64,000 nucleotides of DNA from Azospirillum thermophilum. Lineage in GTDB: Bacteria > Pseudomonadota > Alphaproteobacteria > Azospirillales > Azospirillaceae. Shown here piece by piece: positions 50,256 through 60,714 of the stretch. The DNA lies in the NCBI RefSeq assembly GCF_003130795.1, contig NZ_CP029356.1:518501-582500 (forward strand), in the 5' to 3' direction. The first letter of the stretch is position 1. Each line of letters begins with the position of its first letter. A model generated the notes under the pieces. That model ran no database searches and was not told where the DNA came from. It saw nothing but the letters and a program-made list of their open reading frames with translations. The position numbers and the translations under genes are program-made.

Positions 50256-50597
50256 CTACGCCCCGTTTCCGCCGCCGGACACGGCGAGTTTCGGCAGCTT
50301 CTCGGCGATGCCGTAGAGGGATTCGCGGCGGCGCAGCTCGGCGAAGATCTCGTCGGGGTGGATGCCCAGGGCGACCCAGAGGACGGACAGGTTGTACAGC
50401 AGGTCGGCGCTCTCGTTGATGACGCCTTCGCGGTCGCCGCTCATGGCGTCGAGGGCGACCTCCACGGCCTCCTCCCCGACCTTCTTGGCGATCTTCTTCG
50501 GCCCGGAGGCGAACAGCCGCGCGGTCTTGGACGCGGCGGGGTCCATGCCCTGCCGTTCGAGGATGGCGTCGTAGAGGCGGATCAGATCGTCGGTCAT
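50256..50597 (-). CDS. phosphoribosyl-ATP diphosphatase-like protein (HisE family)
   Basis: About 113 residues of the MazG-like all-alpha NTP pyrophosphatase fold, HisE branch. Metal-binding acids are in GEEAVEVALDAM and NESADLLYNLSV. In histidine synthesis HisE hydrolyses phosphoribosyl-ATP. The gene is far from any other his gene, so it may be a second copy or act on another nucleotide. Starts at 50609 or 50615 would add a few residues; an AT-rich TATAGT stands right before them, so the mRNA leader may be very short. Confidence 0.82.
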   Translation of the reverse strand: MTDDLIRLYDAILERQGMDPAASKTARLFASGPKKIAKKVGEEAVEVALDAMSGDREGVINESADLLYNLSVLWVALGIHPDEIFAELRRRESLYGIAEKLPKLAVSGGGNGA

Positions 50598-50704
50598 CGG
50601 ACTGTTCATGTACAAACTATACTGGAATATGAACAGTCGCAGGCCCGCTTTCCATCCGCCTCGTGATCGGTCCGGGAAAAATAATGCTCGCCGGGCGGCC
50701 GGCC

Positions 50705-51415
50705 TCAGGGGCTGACCACCTCGCGCGAGCGGTCGGCCTTCGGCCGGTCCTCCAGCAGCGGGCGGGCGGTGACGACGAAATGCACGACCTCCGCGATATT
50801 GGTGGCGTGGTCGCCGATGCGTTCCAGGCTCTTGGCGATCTGCGCCAGATGCATGTGGGTGGTGAAGCGGTCCTGCCCGGCCGAGGCGGAGCGCACGATG
50901 TCCTCGTAGATGCTGGTGTAGAGGGCGTCCACCTCGTCGTCGGTGCGCCAGATGCGCAGCGCGCCCTCCACGTCGCTGTCGACATAGGCGTCGACCACCG
51001 CGGCCAGCCGCTCGCGCACCAGGCGGCCGAGCTTCGGCAGGGCGGCCATCGGCGCCAGCTCCGGCCCCTCCGCCAGGATGGCGGCGCGCTTGGCGCAGTT
51101 GGCGGCATGGTCGCCGATGCGCTCCAGATTGCCGGCGATCTTCAGGGCCGCCACCACCTCGCGCAGGTCGTCGGCCACCGGCTGGCGCAGCGCCAGCAGG
51201 CGCATGCAGTGCGCTTCGATCTCATGCTCGAAGCTGTCGAGTCGGGCATCGGACTGAACGATCTCCTGCACCAGATCCGGGTTGCGCTGGGTCAGGCAGC
51301 TCAGCGCCTGGTCGAGTTGGGTCTCGGCAGCGCCGGCCATCTGTACGATGCCGGCCTTCAGCCGCTTCAGCGCATCTTCGAACGCGGAAACGATGTGCGG
51401 AACGTTGTTCTTCAT
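50705..51415 (-). CDS. phoU: phosphate-signalling regulator PhoU
   Basis: A 236-residue all-helical protein of two three-helix PhoU repeats. Each repeat has the metal-binding pattern ERIGDHA: LKIAGNLERIGDHAANCAKR and LAQIAKSLERIGDHATNIAE. PhoU represses the Pho response with PhoR and the Pst transporter. Here it is separated from pst, phoB and phoR, which must lie elsewhere. ATG at MKNNVPH begins the first helix; the longer open frame upstream has no homology. Confidence 0.94.
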   Translation of the reverse strand: MKNNVPHIVSAFEDALKRLKAGIVQMAGAAETQLDQALSCLTQRNPDLVQEIVQSDARLDSFEHEIEAHCMRLLALRQPVADDLREVVAALKIAGNLERIGDHAANCAKRAAILAEGPELAPMAALPKLGRLVRERLAAVVDAYVDSDVEGALRIWRTDDEVDALYTSIYEDIVRSASAGQDRFTTHMHLAQIAKSLERIGDHATNIAEVVHFVVTARPLLEDRPKADRSREVVSP

Positions 51416-52983
<1,568 letters not shown>

Positions 52984-53089
52984 TTGGTGTATTCCTCGGT
53001 TGGATGCCTCCGGCCTTTTTGCTCCTGCGGATTAGACACCGCACAGTGAAAGGCCGGAGACGGACCGCGTATCTCGACGGGATAATCCT

Positions 53090-53959
53090 GTGAAGCCACG
53101 CACATCCGGATCCGTCATACGCCTCGCCGCTCCGCTCCGGGCCCTCGCGCAGCGTTTTTCCTTCCTTCTCCTTGTGCTGGCCTGCGTCGCGCTGATGATG
53201 GTCGGCAAGATCGAGGCGCTGTCGGTCGACAACGCGCGTGCGCGCGTCACCGATGCCTTCGCCCCGATCCTCGACGCCATCTCGCGCCCGGCGGCCACCG
53301 CCGCCCGCGTGGTGGAGTCGGCGGTCGAGGTGCAGAACGCCTTCGAGGAGAACCAGCGGCTGAAGGCGGAGAATGCCCGGCTGCTGCAATGGAAGCAGGC
53401 CGCCCTGCGGCTCGAGTCCGAGAACGCCAGCCTGCGGAGCCTGCTGAAGGCGACGCCGGAACCCTCCGTCTCCTACATCACCGCCCGCGTCATCGCCGCC
53501 CCCGGCAGCAGTTTCCTGCGCACGCTGGTCGTCACCGCCGGCCGTCGCGACGGGGTGCGCAAGGGGCAGGCGGCGCTTGCCGGCCCGGGGCTGGTCGGCC
53601 GGGTGATCGAGGTGGGGGAGTGGTCGTCGCGCATCCTGCTGCTGACCGACATCAACGCCCGCGTTCCGGTGGTGGTGGAATCCTCGCGCCAGCGCGCGGT
53701 GCTGGCCGGCGACAACTCCGACCAGCCGAAGCTGCTCTACCTGCCGCCGGAGACGCCGGTGCAGGTCGGCGAGCGGGTGGTGACCTCGGGCCATGGCGGG
53801 CTGTTTCCCCCCGGCCTGCCGGTCGGCGTCGTGACCTCGGCGGGCGAGCGCGGCGTGCGCGTCCTGCCGAACGCCGACCTGTCGCGCATCGAGCATCTGC
53901 GTCTCGTGGAATTCGGACTGCCGGGCACCGATCTGGACCAGGCATCCGAGTGGAAATGA
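53090..53959 (+). CDS. mreC: rod shape-determining protein MreC
   Basis: A 289-residue bitopic protein of the elongasome. A short cytoplasmic tail, one transmembrane helix (FSFLLLVLACVALMMVG), a coiled coil (about residues 75-110, NAFEENQRLKAENARLLQW) and the beta-rich periplasmic domain (LVGRVIEVGEWSSRILLLTD). It begins at GTG. The stop codon overlaps the mreD ATG (ATGA). It bridges MreB/MreD and the transpeptidase MrdA, encoded downstream. Confidence 0.94.
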   Translation: MKPRTSGSVIRLAAPLRALAQRFSFLLLVLACVALMMVGKIEALSVDNARARVTDAFAPILDAISRPAATAARVVESAVEVQNAFEENQRLKAENARLLQWKQAALRLESENASLRSLLKATPEPSVSYITARVIAAPGSSFLRTLVVTAGRRDGVRKGQAALAGPGLVGRVIEVGEWSSRILLLTDINARVPVVVESSRQRAVLAGDNSDQPKLLYLPPETPVQVGERVVTSGHGGLFPPGLPVGVVTSAGERGVRVLPNADLSRIEHLRLVEFGLPGTDLDQASEWK

Positions 53960-54468
53960 CCACGACGTTCTGGCAGCGGCTGGACAAGGCCGGCCGCAAC
54001 CTCGCGCCGTTCGCCGTCACCGTGATGCTGATGCTGCTGGGCATGGTGCCGGTGCCGATCCCCGGTTACACGCCGGTGGCGCCGATGCTGACGGTGATCT
54101 CGGTCTATTACTGGACGATCCATCGGCCGGATCTGATGCGGCCCGGCGTCGCCTTCCTTATCGGGCTGCTGCAGGATCTGCTGACCGGCGGGCCGCTGGG
54201 GGTCAACGCCCTGCTGCTGGTTGTCACGCAATGGGTGGTGCTGAACCAGCGGCGGGTGTTCCTGTCCAGCACCTTCCTGCTGCTGTGGGTGGGCTTCGCC
54301 ATGGTGATGCTGGGTATCTGCTTCCTGCAGTGGCTGGCCTTCTCCGCATTGAATGCGACATTGCTGCCATTCAATACGGTACTGTTCCAGGGGCTGCTCA
54401 CCATGGCCATCTTTCCCAGCGTGGCGTGGCTGCTGATCCGCGTCCACCGCGCCTTCCTGCAGACCTGA
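53956..54468 (+). CDS. mreD: rod shape-determining protein MreD
   Basis: A 170-residue integral membrane protein with five or six hydrophobic helices. The family-typical segment FLIGLLQDLLTGGPLGVNAL is clear. A GTG six bases upstream is an alternative start. It is translationally coupled to mreC, and mrdA follows 34 bases later. Confidence 0.93.
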   Translation: MTTTFWQRLDKAGRNLAPFAVTVMLMLLGMVPVPIPGYTPVAPMLTVISVYYWTIHRPDLMRPGVAFLIGLLQDLLTGGPLGVNALLLVVTQWVVLNQRRVFLSSTFLLLWVGFAMVMLGICFLQWLAFSALNATLLPFNTVLFQGLLTMAIFPSVAWLLIRVHRAFLQT

Positions 54469-54502
54469 CCGGTTCCGTTTCCTCGCACAGGCCTCGGCAT
54501 CC

Positions 54503-56392
54503 ATGAGTTCGATCGACCGCGATACCGACCGCTCCCGCCTTCTCGGCCGCCGCGCACTGGTGCTCGGCGGGCTGAAGCTGGGCGCCCTGTCGGCCCTGGT
54601 CGGGCGGCTTTATTACCTGCAGGTGGTGGAGTCGGCGCGCTACACCATGCTGGCCGAGGAGAACCGGATCAGCCTGCGCCTGATCGCACCGTCGCGCGGG
54701 CCGATCGTCGACCGCTTCGGCGAGCCGCTGGCGGTCAATCAGCAGAATTACCGCGTCGTCGTGGTGGCGGAGCGCATCCACAACATCCAGGAGACGCTGG
54801 ACAAGATCTCCCGCATCGTGCCGCTGACCGACGGCGACCGCCGGCGCGTCCTGCGCGAACTGCACCGCAAGCGCCGCTTCGTGCCGGTGACGGTGCGCGA
54901 GAACCTGACCTGGGAGCAGGTGGCGACCATCGAGATGAACACCCCGGACCTGCCGGGCGTGGCGATCGAGGTGGGCGAGCTGCGCCACTATCCGCATGCC
55001 GAGGCGACCGCCCACATCATGGGCTATGTCGGCGCCGTCTCGGAGTCGGAGCTGAAGGGCAACAGCGACCCGGTGCTGTCGCTGCCGGGATTCCGCATCG
55101 GCAAGGCGGGCATCGAGAAGTATCACGAGAAGGTGCTGCGCGGCACCGCCGGCACCAGCCAGCTCGAGGTCAATGCGGTCGGCCGGGTGATCCGCGAACT
55201 GTCGCGCGACGAGGGGCAGTCCGGCCGCGAGATCCAGCTGACCATCGACATCGCGCTGCAGCATTACGTGCAGCAGCGGCTGGCGCAGGAGCAGAGCGCA
55301 TCCGCCGTGGTCATGGACGTGCATACCGGCGGCATCTACGCCCTGTGCTCCCACCCCAGCTACGATCCCAACCAGTTCACCATGGGCATCAATGCGGAGC
55401 TGTGGGAAGAGCTGCTGTCCAACCCGGCGACCCCGCTGAACAACAAGGCGGTGGTCGGCCAGTACCCGCCGGGCTCCACCTTCAAGATGATCGTGGCCCT
55501 CGCCGGGCTGGAGAGCGGCGCCATCACCGGCCGGCACAGCGTCTTCTGTCCCGGCTACATGGAGCTGGGCGACCACCGCTTCCATTGCTGGAAGAAGGGC
55601 GGTCACGGCACGGTGGACGTGGTCGGCGCGCTGCGCCATTCCTGCGACGTCTTCTTCTACGACCTGTCACGCCGCGTCGGCGTCGACCGCATCGCCGAGA
55701 TGGCGAAGCGCTTCGGTCTGGGCGAGCGTACCGGGCTCGACCTGCCGCACGAGCGGCCGGGCCTGATCCCTTCCATCGCCTGGAAAAAGGCGACCTACGG
55801 CAAGAGCTGGGACATGGGCGAGACGCTGGTCGCCTCGATCGGCCAGGGCTACGTGCTCGCGACTCCTCTACAGCTCGCGGTGATGACCTGCCGTCTCGCC
55901 AACGGCGGCTATGCGGTGAAGCCGCACCTGACCAAGCAGATCAAGACGGTGGCGGGCGAGCAGACCGCCTGGCCGCCCATCGGGGTGAAGAAGGAGAACC
56001 TCGACCTCGTCCTGCGCGGGATGAACGAGGTGACCAACGCACCGAACGGCACGGCCTACAAGTCGCGCATCACCGAGGTCGGCTATGAGATGGCCGGCAA
56101 GACCGGCTCCGCCCAGGTGCGCCGCATCACCATGGCCGAGCGCAACACCGGCGTGAAGAAGAACGAGGACCTGCCCTGGCGGGAGCGCGACCACGCGCTG
56201 TTCGTCTCCTTCGCGCCGGTCCAGGCGCCGCGCTATGCCTGCGCCGTCTTCGTCGAGCATGGCGGCGGCGGGTCCGCCGTGGCGGCGCCGATCGCCCGCG
56301 ACATCCTGCTGGAGACCCAGAAGCGCGATCCCGGCCGGGCGGCGGTGGCCGAGGGGCCGGTCCCGGGCCGGCCGGAAGAACCGCGCGGGTAG
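54503..56392 (+). CDS. mrdA: penicillin-binding protein 2 (elongasome transpeptidase)
   Basis: A 629-residue class B PBP. One N-terminal membrane helix (LVLGGLKLGALSALVGRLYY), the pedestal with RLIAPSRGPIVDRFGEPLA, and the transpeptidase with Ser325 in PPGSTFK, the SxN-type motif as SCD (ALRHSCDVFFYD) and Lys533 in GKTGSAQ. The SCD variant is normal for PBP2. It cross-links lateral wall peptidoglycan with RodA. rodA usually follows mrdA, but here a convergent methyltransferase gene comes next. Confidence 0.96.
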   Translation: MSSIDRDTDRSRLLGRRALVLGGLKLGALSALVGRLYYLQVVESARYTMLAEENRISLRLIAPSRGPIVDRFGEPLAVNQQNYRVVVVAERIHNIQETLDKISRIVPLTDGDRRRVLRELHRKRRFVPVTVRENLTWEQVATIEMNTPDLPGVAIEVGELRHYPHAEATAHIMGYVGAVSESELKGNSDPVLSLPGFRIGKAGIEKYHEKVLRGTAGTSQLEVNAVGRVIRELSRDEGQSGREIQLTIDIALQHYVQQRLAQEQSASAVVMDVHTGGIYALCSHPSYDPNQFTMGINAELWEELLSNPATPLNNKAVVGQYPPGSTFKMIVALAGLESGAITGRHSVFCPGYMELGDHRFHCWKKGGHGTVDVVGALRHSCDVFFYDLSRRVGVDRIAEMAKRFGLGERTGLDLPHERPGLIPSIAWKKATYGKSWDMGETLVASIGQGYVLATPLQLAVMTCRLANGGYAVKPHLTKQIKTVAGEQTAWPPIGVKKENLDLVLRGMNEVTNAPNGTAYKSRITEVGYEMAGKTGSAQVRRITMAERNTGVKKNEDLPWRERDHALFVSFAPVQAPRYACAVFVEHGGGGSAVAAPIARDILLETQKRDPGRAAVAEGPVPGRPEEPRG

Positions 56393-56424
56393 CGCCGTCT
56401 CCGGCCGCCGGATCGATGCCCGGC

Positions 56425-57954
56425 TCAGGCCGCGCCGACGGTCCGCAGGATCGGCAGCCGGCGCTCGACGAAGCGGGCATGCCGCTGCCGCAGCTCTTCC
56501 AGATTCTCCTCCGCCGTTTCCATCCGCCGGCCGTCGCGCAGGAAGGCGACGCCCTGGGCCGACAGGTGGCGCCAGGCGAAGGCGGCCGGCTCCTCGCCCT
56601 GCCGGGCGGCCAGCAGGAACAGGGCTTCATCCCAGGACACCGCGACGCCGGTCCCCAGCACGGGCGAGGCGAGATAGGTCGTTCCCTCGCCGGGGCGGTG
56701 ATCCCTCATCAGCGCGGCGTTGCAGCGATCGGCATGGCTCCGCCCGCCCTCGGCCGTCCCGGCGTCCAGGGTCGGGGAGGCGAGGGACAGGCTGCTCAGC
56801 ATCGCCAGCGCGCGCAGCACCTGGTCTTCGCCATGGACGGCCAGGGCGGGACGGCGCAGCAGGTCGCGCAGGCTGCGCGGCCCCTCCGCCAGCGCCTCGC
56901 CCAACGGCCTGTAGAGGGTGGGAGACAGTGGAACGCGGCCGATGGGCGTGGAAACGACCTCCGGCAGGGACTCGGGATCGCTCAGCAGGGCGAAGCGGGT
57001 ATCGCGCAGCCGCTCCGTCCGCTCGGACTCCGTCAGCCGCTCCGCCCCCTTGACGAACAGGTCGCGGCGGAAGCTGCGGTTGGACAGGTAGTCGCGCAGG
57101 GTCTCGGCATAGGCGGAGTCGGTGGCTTCGGCGGCCAGCGCCTGTGCCTGCGCCGACAGGATCAGGTCGTCATACTGTTCCAGCGCCACCGCGGCGGCGG
57201 CGAAGTCCAGCTTGGCTCCGGCGAGCTCGCGCGCCACGTCGGCGTGGTAGAAGGCGGTCCAGTCGCTGTTCAGATACTCGTGCGCGATGTAGTTGGCCGG
57301 CTTGCGGCGCAGCGACTCGATGCGTGACGGAATGCCTTCGGCGGTGGCGAACCAGCCGGCATTGAGCGCCGCGGCCCGCGACGCGAAGTCGATCGCCTGG
57401 GCGATGCGCGCGGGCAGGGGGCCGGAGCCGCCGGCGGTGTGCTCCGTCAGGATGCGGCGCAGCGGCTGGAAGACGAGGTTGCCCGGCAGCGTGTTGTAGC
57501 TGATGAAGACCACGCCGCCCGGGCGCAGCTTGCGGCGCAGCAGCTCGACCAGCACCGCCCGGTTCCCGGCGCTGATCCAGGACCAGATCCCGTGCAGGGC
57601 GATGACGTCGAACTGCGGCCCGTCGGAGCGGGTGTAATCGGCGAAGCTCTCCTCCAGGAAGACGGTGTTCTCCAGCCCGGCCTCCCCGGCGAGACGGCGG
57701 GCGGCGGCGATGTGGGTGGGATTGAAGTCCAGCGCGGTGAAACGGGCCTGCGGGCAGGCCCCCGCCAGCACCGTGCTCGTCAGCCCATAGCCGCAGCCGA
57801 GTTCGGCATAGTCGAACCGCCCGGCTGCCAGCCCCGGCGGTGGCCGCCAGCCCTTCAGCACCAGGGAGAAGGCGATCAGCGACGGCGACATCTCGCGGTA
57901 GAAGTTCCGGATATAGTCGATGCCGCCGACATAGCCCTCGGTCCAGCTCTGCAT
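56425..57954 (-). CDS. class I SAM methyltransferase with methyltransferase-regulatory domain
   Basis: A 509-residue cytoplasmic protein. The AdoMet motif I is DYAELGCGYG, with ALDFNP as motif II and FDVIALHGIWSWIS further on. A helical middle/C-terminal part (from about residue 220) matches the methyltransferase regulatory domain found in this architecture. The ATG has GGGAGAGG nine bases upstream. The target is unknown; relatives are often annotated only by domain. It converges with mrdA, with a small hairpin (TCCGG-ccg-CCGGA) between the stops. Confidence 0.83.
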   Translation of the reverse strand: MQSWTEGYVGGIDYIRNFYREMSPSLIAFSLVLKGWRPPPGLAAGRFDYAELGCGYGLTSTVLAGACPQARFTALDFNPTHIAAARRLAGEAGLENTVFLEESFADYTRSDGPQFDVIALHGIWSWISAGNRAVLVELLRRKLRPGGVVFISYNTLPGNLVFQPLRRILTEHTAGGSGPLPARIAQAIDFASRAAALNAGWFATAEGIPSRIESLRRKPANYIAHEYLNSDWTAFYHADVARELAGAKLDFAAAAVALEQYDDLILSAQAQALAAEATDSAYAETLRDYLSNRSFRRDLFVKGAERLTESERTERLRDTRFALLSDPESLPEVVSTPIGRVPLSPTLYRPLGEALAEGPRSLRDLLRRPALAVHGEDQVLRALAMLSSLSLASPTLDAGTAEGGRSHADRCNAALMRDHRPGEGTTYLASPVLGTGVAVSWDEALFLLAARQGEEPAAFAWRHLSAQGVAFLRDGRRMETAEENLEELRQRHARFVERRLPILRTVGAA

Positions 57955-58057
57955 GGTGCGCCTCTCCCCCGTCTCCGGCTGCCGCGGGTGCATCGGCCGG
58001 TGTCCGGGTTGGTTTAACGGGGTGTCGCAAAAAATGCAAAAACCAGTCATTTTGGTA

Positions 58058-58086
58058 TCGACAAGCCCGCCTGCCTTGGCTATAAA
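58058..58086 (+). promoter_or_regulatory. sigma-70 promoter for the tRNA-Lys genes
   Basis: TCGACA and TATAAA are 17 bases apart, each one base from the consensus. This is the best-looking promoter in the window and lies about 114 bases before the first tRNA-Lys gene, on the same strand. Confidence 0.65.
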
Positions 58087-58199
58087 CCGCGCCACACCGG
58101 CCGGGACAACGGCTTGGCCGGAAGGATGGCTAGTCGGCACGAACGGCGCGAACGCGCCGGGCAAAACGGCGAAAAATCCTTCGGGCGGTGACCAGAGAT

Positions 58200-58275
<76 letters not shown>

Positions 58276-58339
58276 TCTCTTCAGTTTGGTCGCCGACCAG
58301 CACGGTCATCCGCCAGATGGCGGCAGGTGGTCTCAGGAT

Positions 58340-58415
<76 letters not shown>

Positions 58416-58968
58416 TCCTTCCCAAAACATGTTTCGCAAGTGGCTGGTGACGTCGCGCGCCGGCCTCGTTTCGTTTGGCACCCTGCGCCCATCGGCCGGT
58501 TCGTCCATGAAAGAACCGTCATGCGCGGACCGCAGCGCTGCGGAGACTTGACGGCGTTCGCTCCTTGGGAGTACAGCCGGCCGCGATGCCAACGCATGAT
58601 CGGCGTCAGGCCCGGCGCGGTCGCCGGCTTTGCCGCCGAGAAGGCAAGAGATGGAAAGCCCCAGTAGTCGATCCCGCAAGACCCAGGCGAAGACGCTGAT
58701 CCAAGGCTGACCTTTTCCCGAAGGTCCACCACGGTCGGCGTCCGGCCGACAGATGTTTCAGGTGGACCATGGTGACAGTGCTCCTCACCGCACAGGGGCG
58801 GGTGCCCGACGCGACCGTGCCGCCGGCATGGCCGTCCGTCTGCCGGCGCTTCGCCCGAAGTTGACCCGTTCCCCCGGCATTTCCGCCTGAGCGCCCGATC
58901 AGGGCGGCAGGGCTCGTTTTTTCGCCAGGAGCGGCCCGGTCGATCCGGTGCCGCGGGATGGAACGGTC
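58416..58968. other. intergenic region with possible terminator
   Basis: About 550 bases without a supported gene. Near the end, CGCCC-gatca-GGGCG (58892-58906) with flanking GAGC/GGCTC pairing precedes a T6 run (58917-58922); it may terminate transcription entering from upstream. Open frames reading through the tRNA genes on either strand are artefacts. Confidence 0.4.
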
Positions 58969-60699
58969 ATGGTTTGGACAAATGCAAGCATTTCGGTAAA
59001 GGCGAGCGGTGCGGCGCCCAACCGGTGGGATCTGGTGGCGCTGCCGCTGGTCATCGGCCTGCTCGTGCTGATCGCCATCGGCGGCCACGAGATGTCGGCG
59101 CCGCTGGAGAGCGTCGAGGCGGCGCCGGTGTCGCTGTCTCCCTGGGACCTGCCGGACTACGCGCTGCGCTCCACGCTGCGCATGCTGGCGGCGATGGCGG
59201 CCTCGCTGCTCTTCACCTTCACCTACGCGACGCTGGCGGCGAAGAGCCGGCGGGCCGAGATGGTGCTGATTCCGGTGCTCGACGTTCTGCAGTCGGTGCC
59301 GGTGCTCGGCTACATCTCCTTCACGGTGGCGTTCTTCCTGTCGCTGTTCCCCGGCAGCGTGCTCGGCGCCGAGTGCGCGGCGGTCTTCGCCATCTTCACC
59401 AGCCAGGCCTGGAACATGGCCTTCAGCTTCTATCAGTCGCTGCGCTCCGTGCCGCGCGACCTGGACGAGGCGGCGGCCAGCTTCCGCTTCTCGGGCTGGC
59501 AGCGCTTCTGGAAGCTGGAGGCGCCCTACGCCATGCCCGGGCTGGTATGGAACATGATGATGTCGATGTCCGGCGGCTGGTTCTTCGTCGTGGCGTCGGA
59601 GGCGATCACGGTGGGCGACCGCAGCATCACGCTGCCCGGCGTCGGCGCCTATCTGGCGGAGGCGATCGCGCAGAAGGATCTGGGCGCTGTCGGCTGGGCG
59701 GTGCTGGCGATGCTGGTGGTCATCCTGGCCTACGACCAGCTTCTGTTCCGCCCGCTCGTCGCCTGGGCCGACAAGTTCCGTTTCGAGCAGACCGGCGGGC
59801 GCGAGGCTCCGGAATCCTGGCTGCTCGATCTGTTCCAGCGCACGGGCTTCTTCCGTGCCCTGTTCGCGCCGGTCGGCGCCGCCGTCGACCGGCTGGCTTG
59901 GCTGCGGCTGTCGCTGCCGCCGGGGATGGCGCGGCCGGTCGGGGCGGCCGGGTCGCGGATGCTCGACCGGGCGTGGTACGCCGTGCTCGCCGCCGCCGGC
60001 CTCTATGCCGGCTGGACGATGGTGTCCTTCATCGCCTCCGGCGCCGGCTGGGGAGACGTGGCGGGCGTGGTCCTGCTGGGGGCGGTGACGCTGCTGCGGG
60101 TCGTGCTGCTGATCGCGGTGGCGACTCTGGTGTGGGTGCCGGTCGGCGTGCTGATCGGGCTGCGGCCACGGCTGGCGGAGAAGGTGCAGCCGGTGGCCCA
60201 GTTCCTCGCGGCCTTCCCGGCGAACCTGCTGTTCCCGGTGGCGGTGGTCGGCATCATGCGCTTCGACCTCAGCCCGGACCTCTGGCTCAGCCCGCTGATG
60301 ATCCTGGGCACCCAGTGGTACATCCTGTTCAACGTCGTCGCCGGAGCGGCGGCCTTCCCCAACGACCTGAAGGAGGCGGCGGCCAACTTCCGGATCCGCG
60401 GCTGGCAGTGGTGGCGCGACGTCATGCTGCCGGGCGTCTTCCCCTACTACGTGACCGGGGCGATCACGGCGTCCGGCGGCTCGTGGAACGCCAGCATCGT
60501 GGCGGAGGCGGTGAGCTGGGGCGACAGCCAGGTGACCGCCCACGGCCTCGGCAGCTACATCTCCCGGGCCACCGCCGCCGGCGACTACCCGCGAATCGTG
60601 CTGGGCATCGCCGTCATGTCGCTGTTCGTCATCCTGTTCAACCGCCTGTTCTGGCGTCCGCTCTACGGCTACGCCGAGCGCCGCCTGCGCCTCGCCTGA
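58969..60699 (+). CDS. two-domain ABC transporter permease (NitT/TauT-like)
   Basis: A 576-residue inner-membrane protein with two fused permease domains, each with an EAA loop: DLDEAAASFRFSGWQRF and DLKEAAANFRIRGWQWW. These loops and the segments WFFVVASEAITVGDRS and SWNASIVAEAVSWGDSQ resemble nitrate/sulfonate/taurine-type importers. It is followed 15 bases later by its ATPase, but no periplasmic binding-protein gene is present on either side. The substrate is therefore unknown. Confidence 0.88.
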   Translation: MVWTNASISVKASGAAPNRWDLVALPLVIGLLVLIAIGGHEMSAPLESVEAAPVSLSPWDLPDYALRSTLRMLAAMAASLLFTFTYATLAAKSRRAEMVLIPVLDVLQSVPVLGYISFTVAFFLSLFPGSVLGAECAAVFAIFTSQAWNMAFSFYQSLRSVPRDLDEAAASFRFSGWQRFWKLEAPYAMPGLVWNMMMSMSGGWFFVVASEAITVGDRSITLPGVGAYLAEAIAQKDLGAVGWAVLAMLVVILAYDQLLFRPLVAWADKFRFEQTGGREAPESWLLDLFQRTGFFRALFAPVGAAVDRLAWLRLSLPPGMARPVGAAGSRMLDRAWYAVLAAAGLYAGWTMVSFIASGAGWGDVAGVVLLGAVTLLRVVLLIAVATLVWVPVGVLIGLRPRLAEKVQPVAQFLAAFPANLLFPVAVVGIMRFDLSPDLWLSPLMILGTQWYILFNVVAGAAAFPNDLKEAAANFRIRGWQWWRDVMLPGVFPYYVTGAITASGGSWNASIVAEAVSWGDSQVTAHGLGSYISRATAAGDYPRIVLGIAVMSLFVILFNRLFWRPLYGYAERRLRLA

Positions 60700-60714
60700 C
60701 GGAGGACCCGTCCC

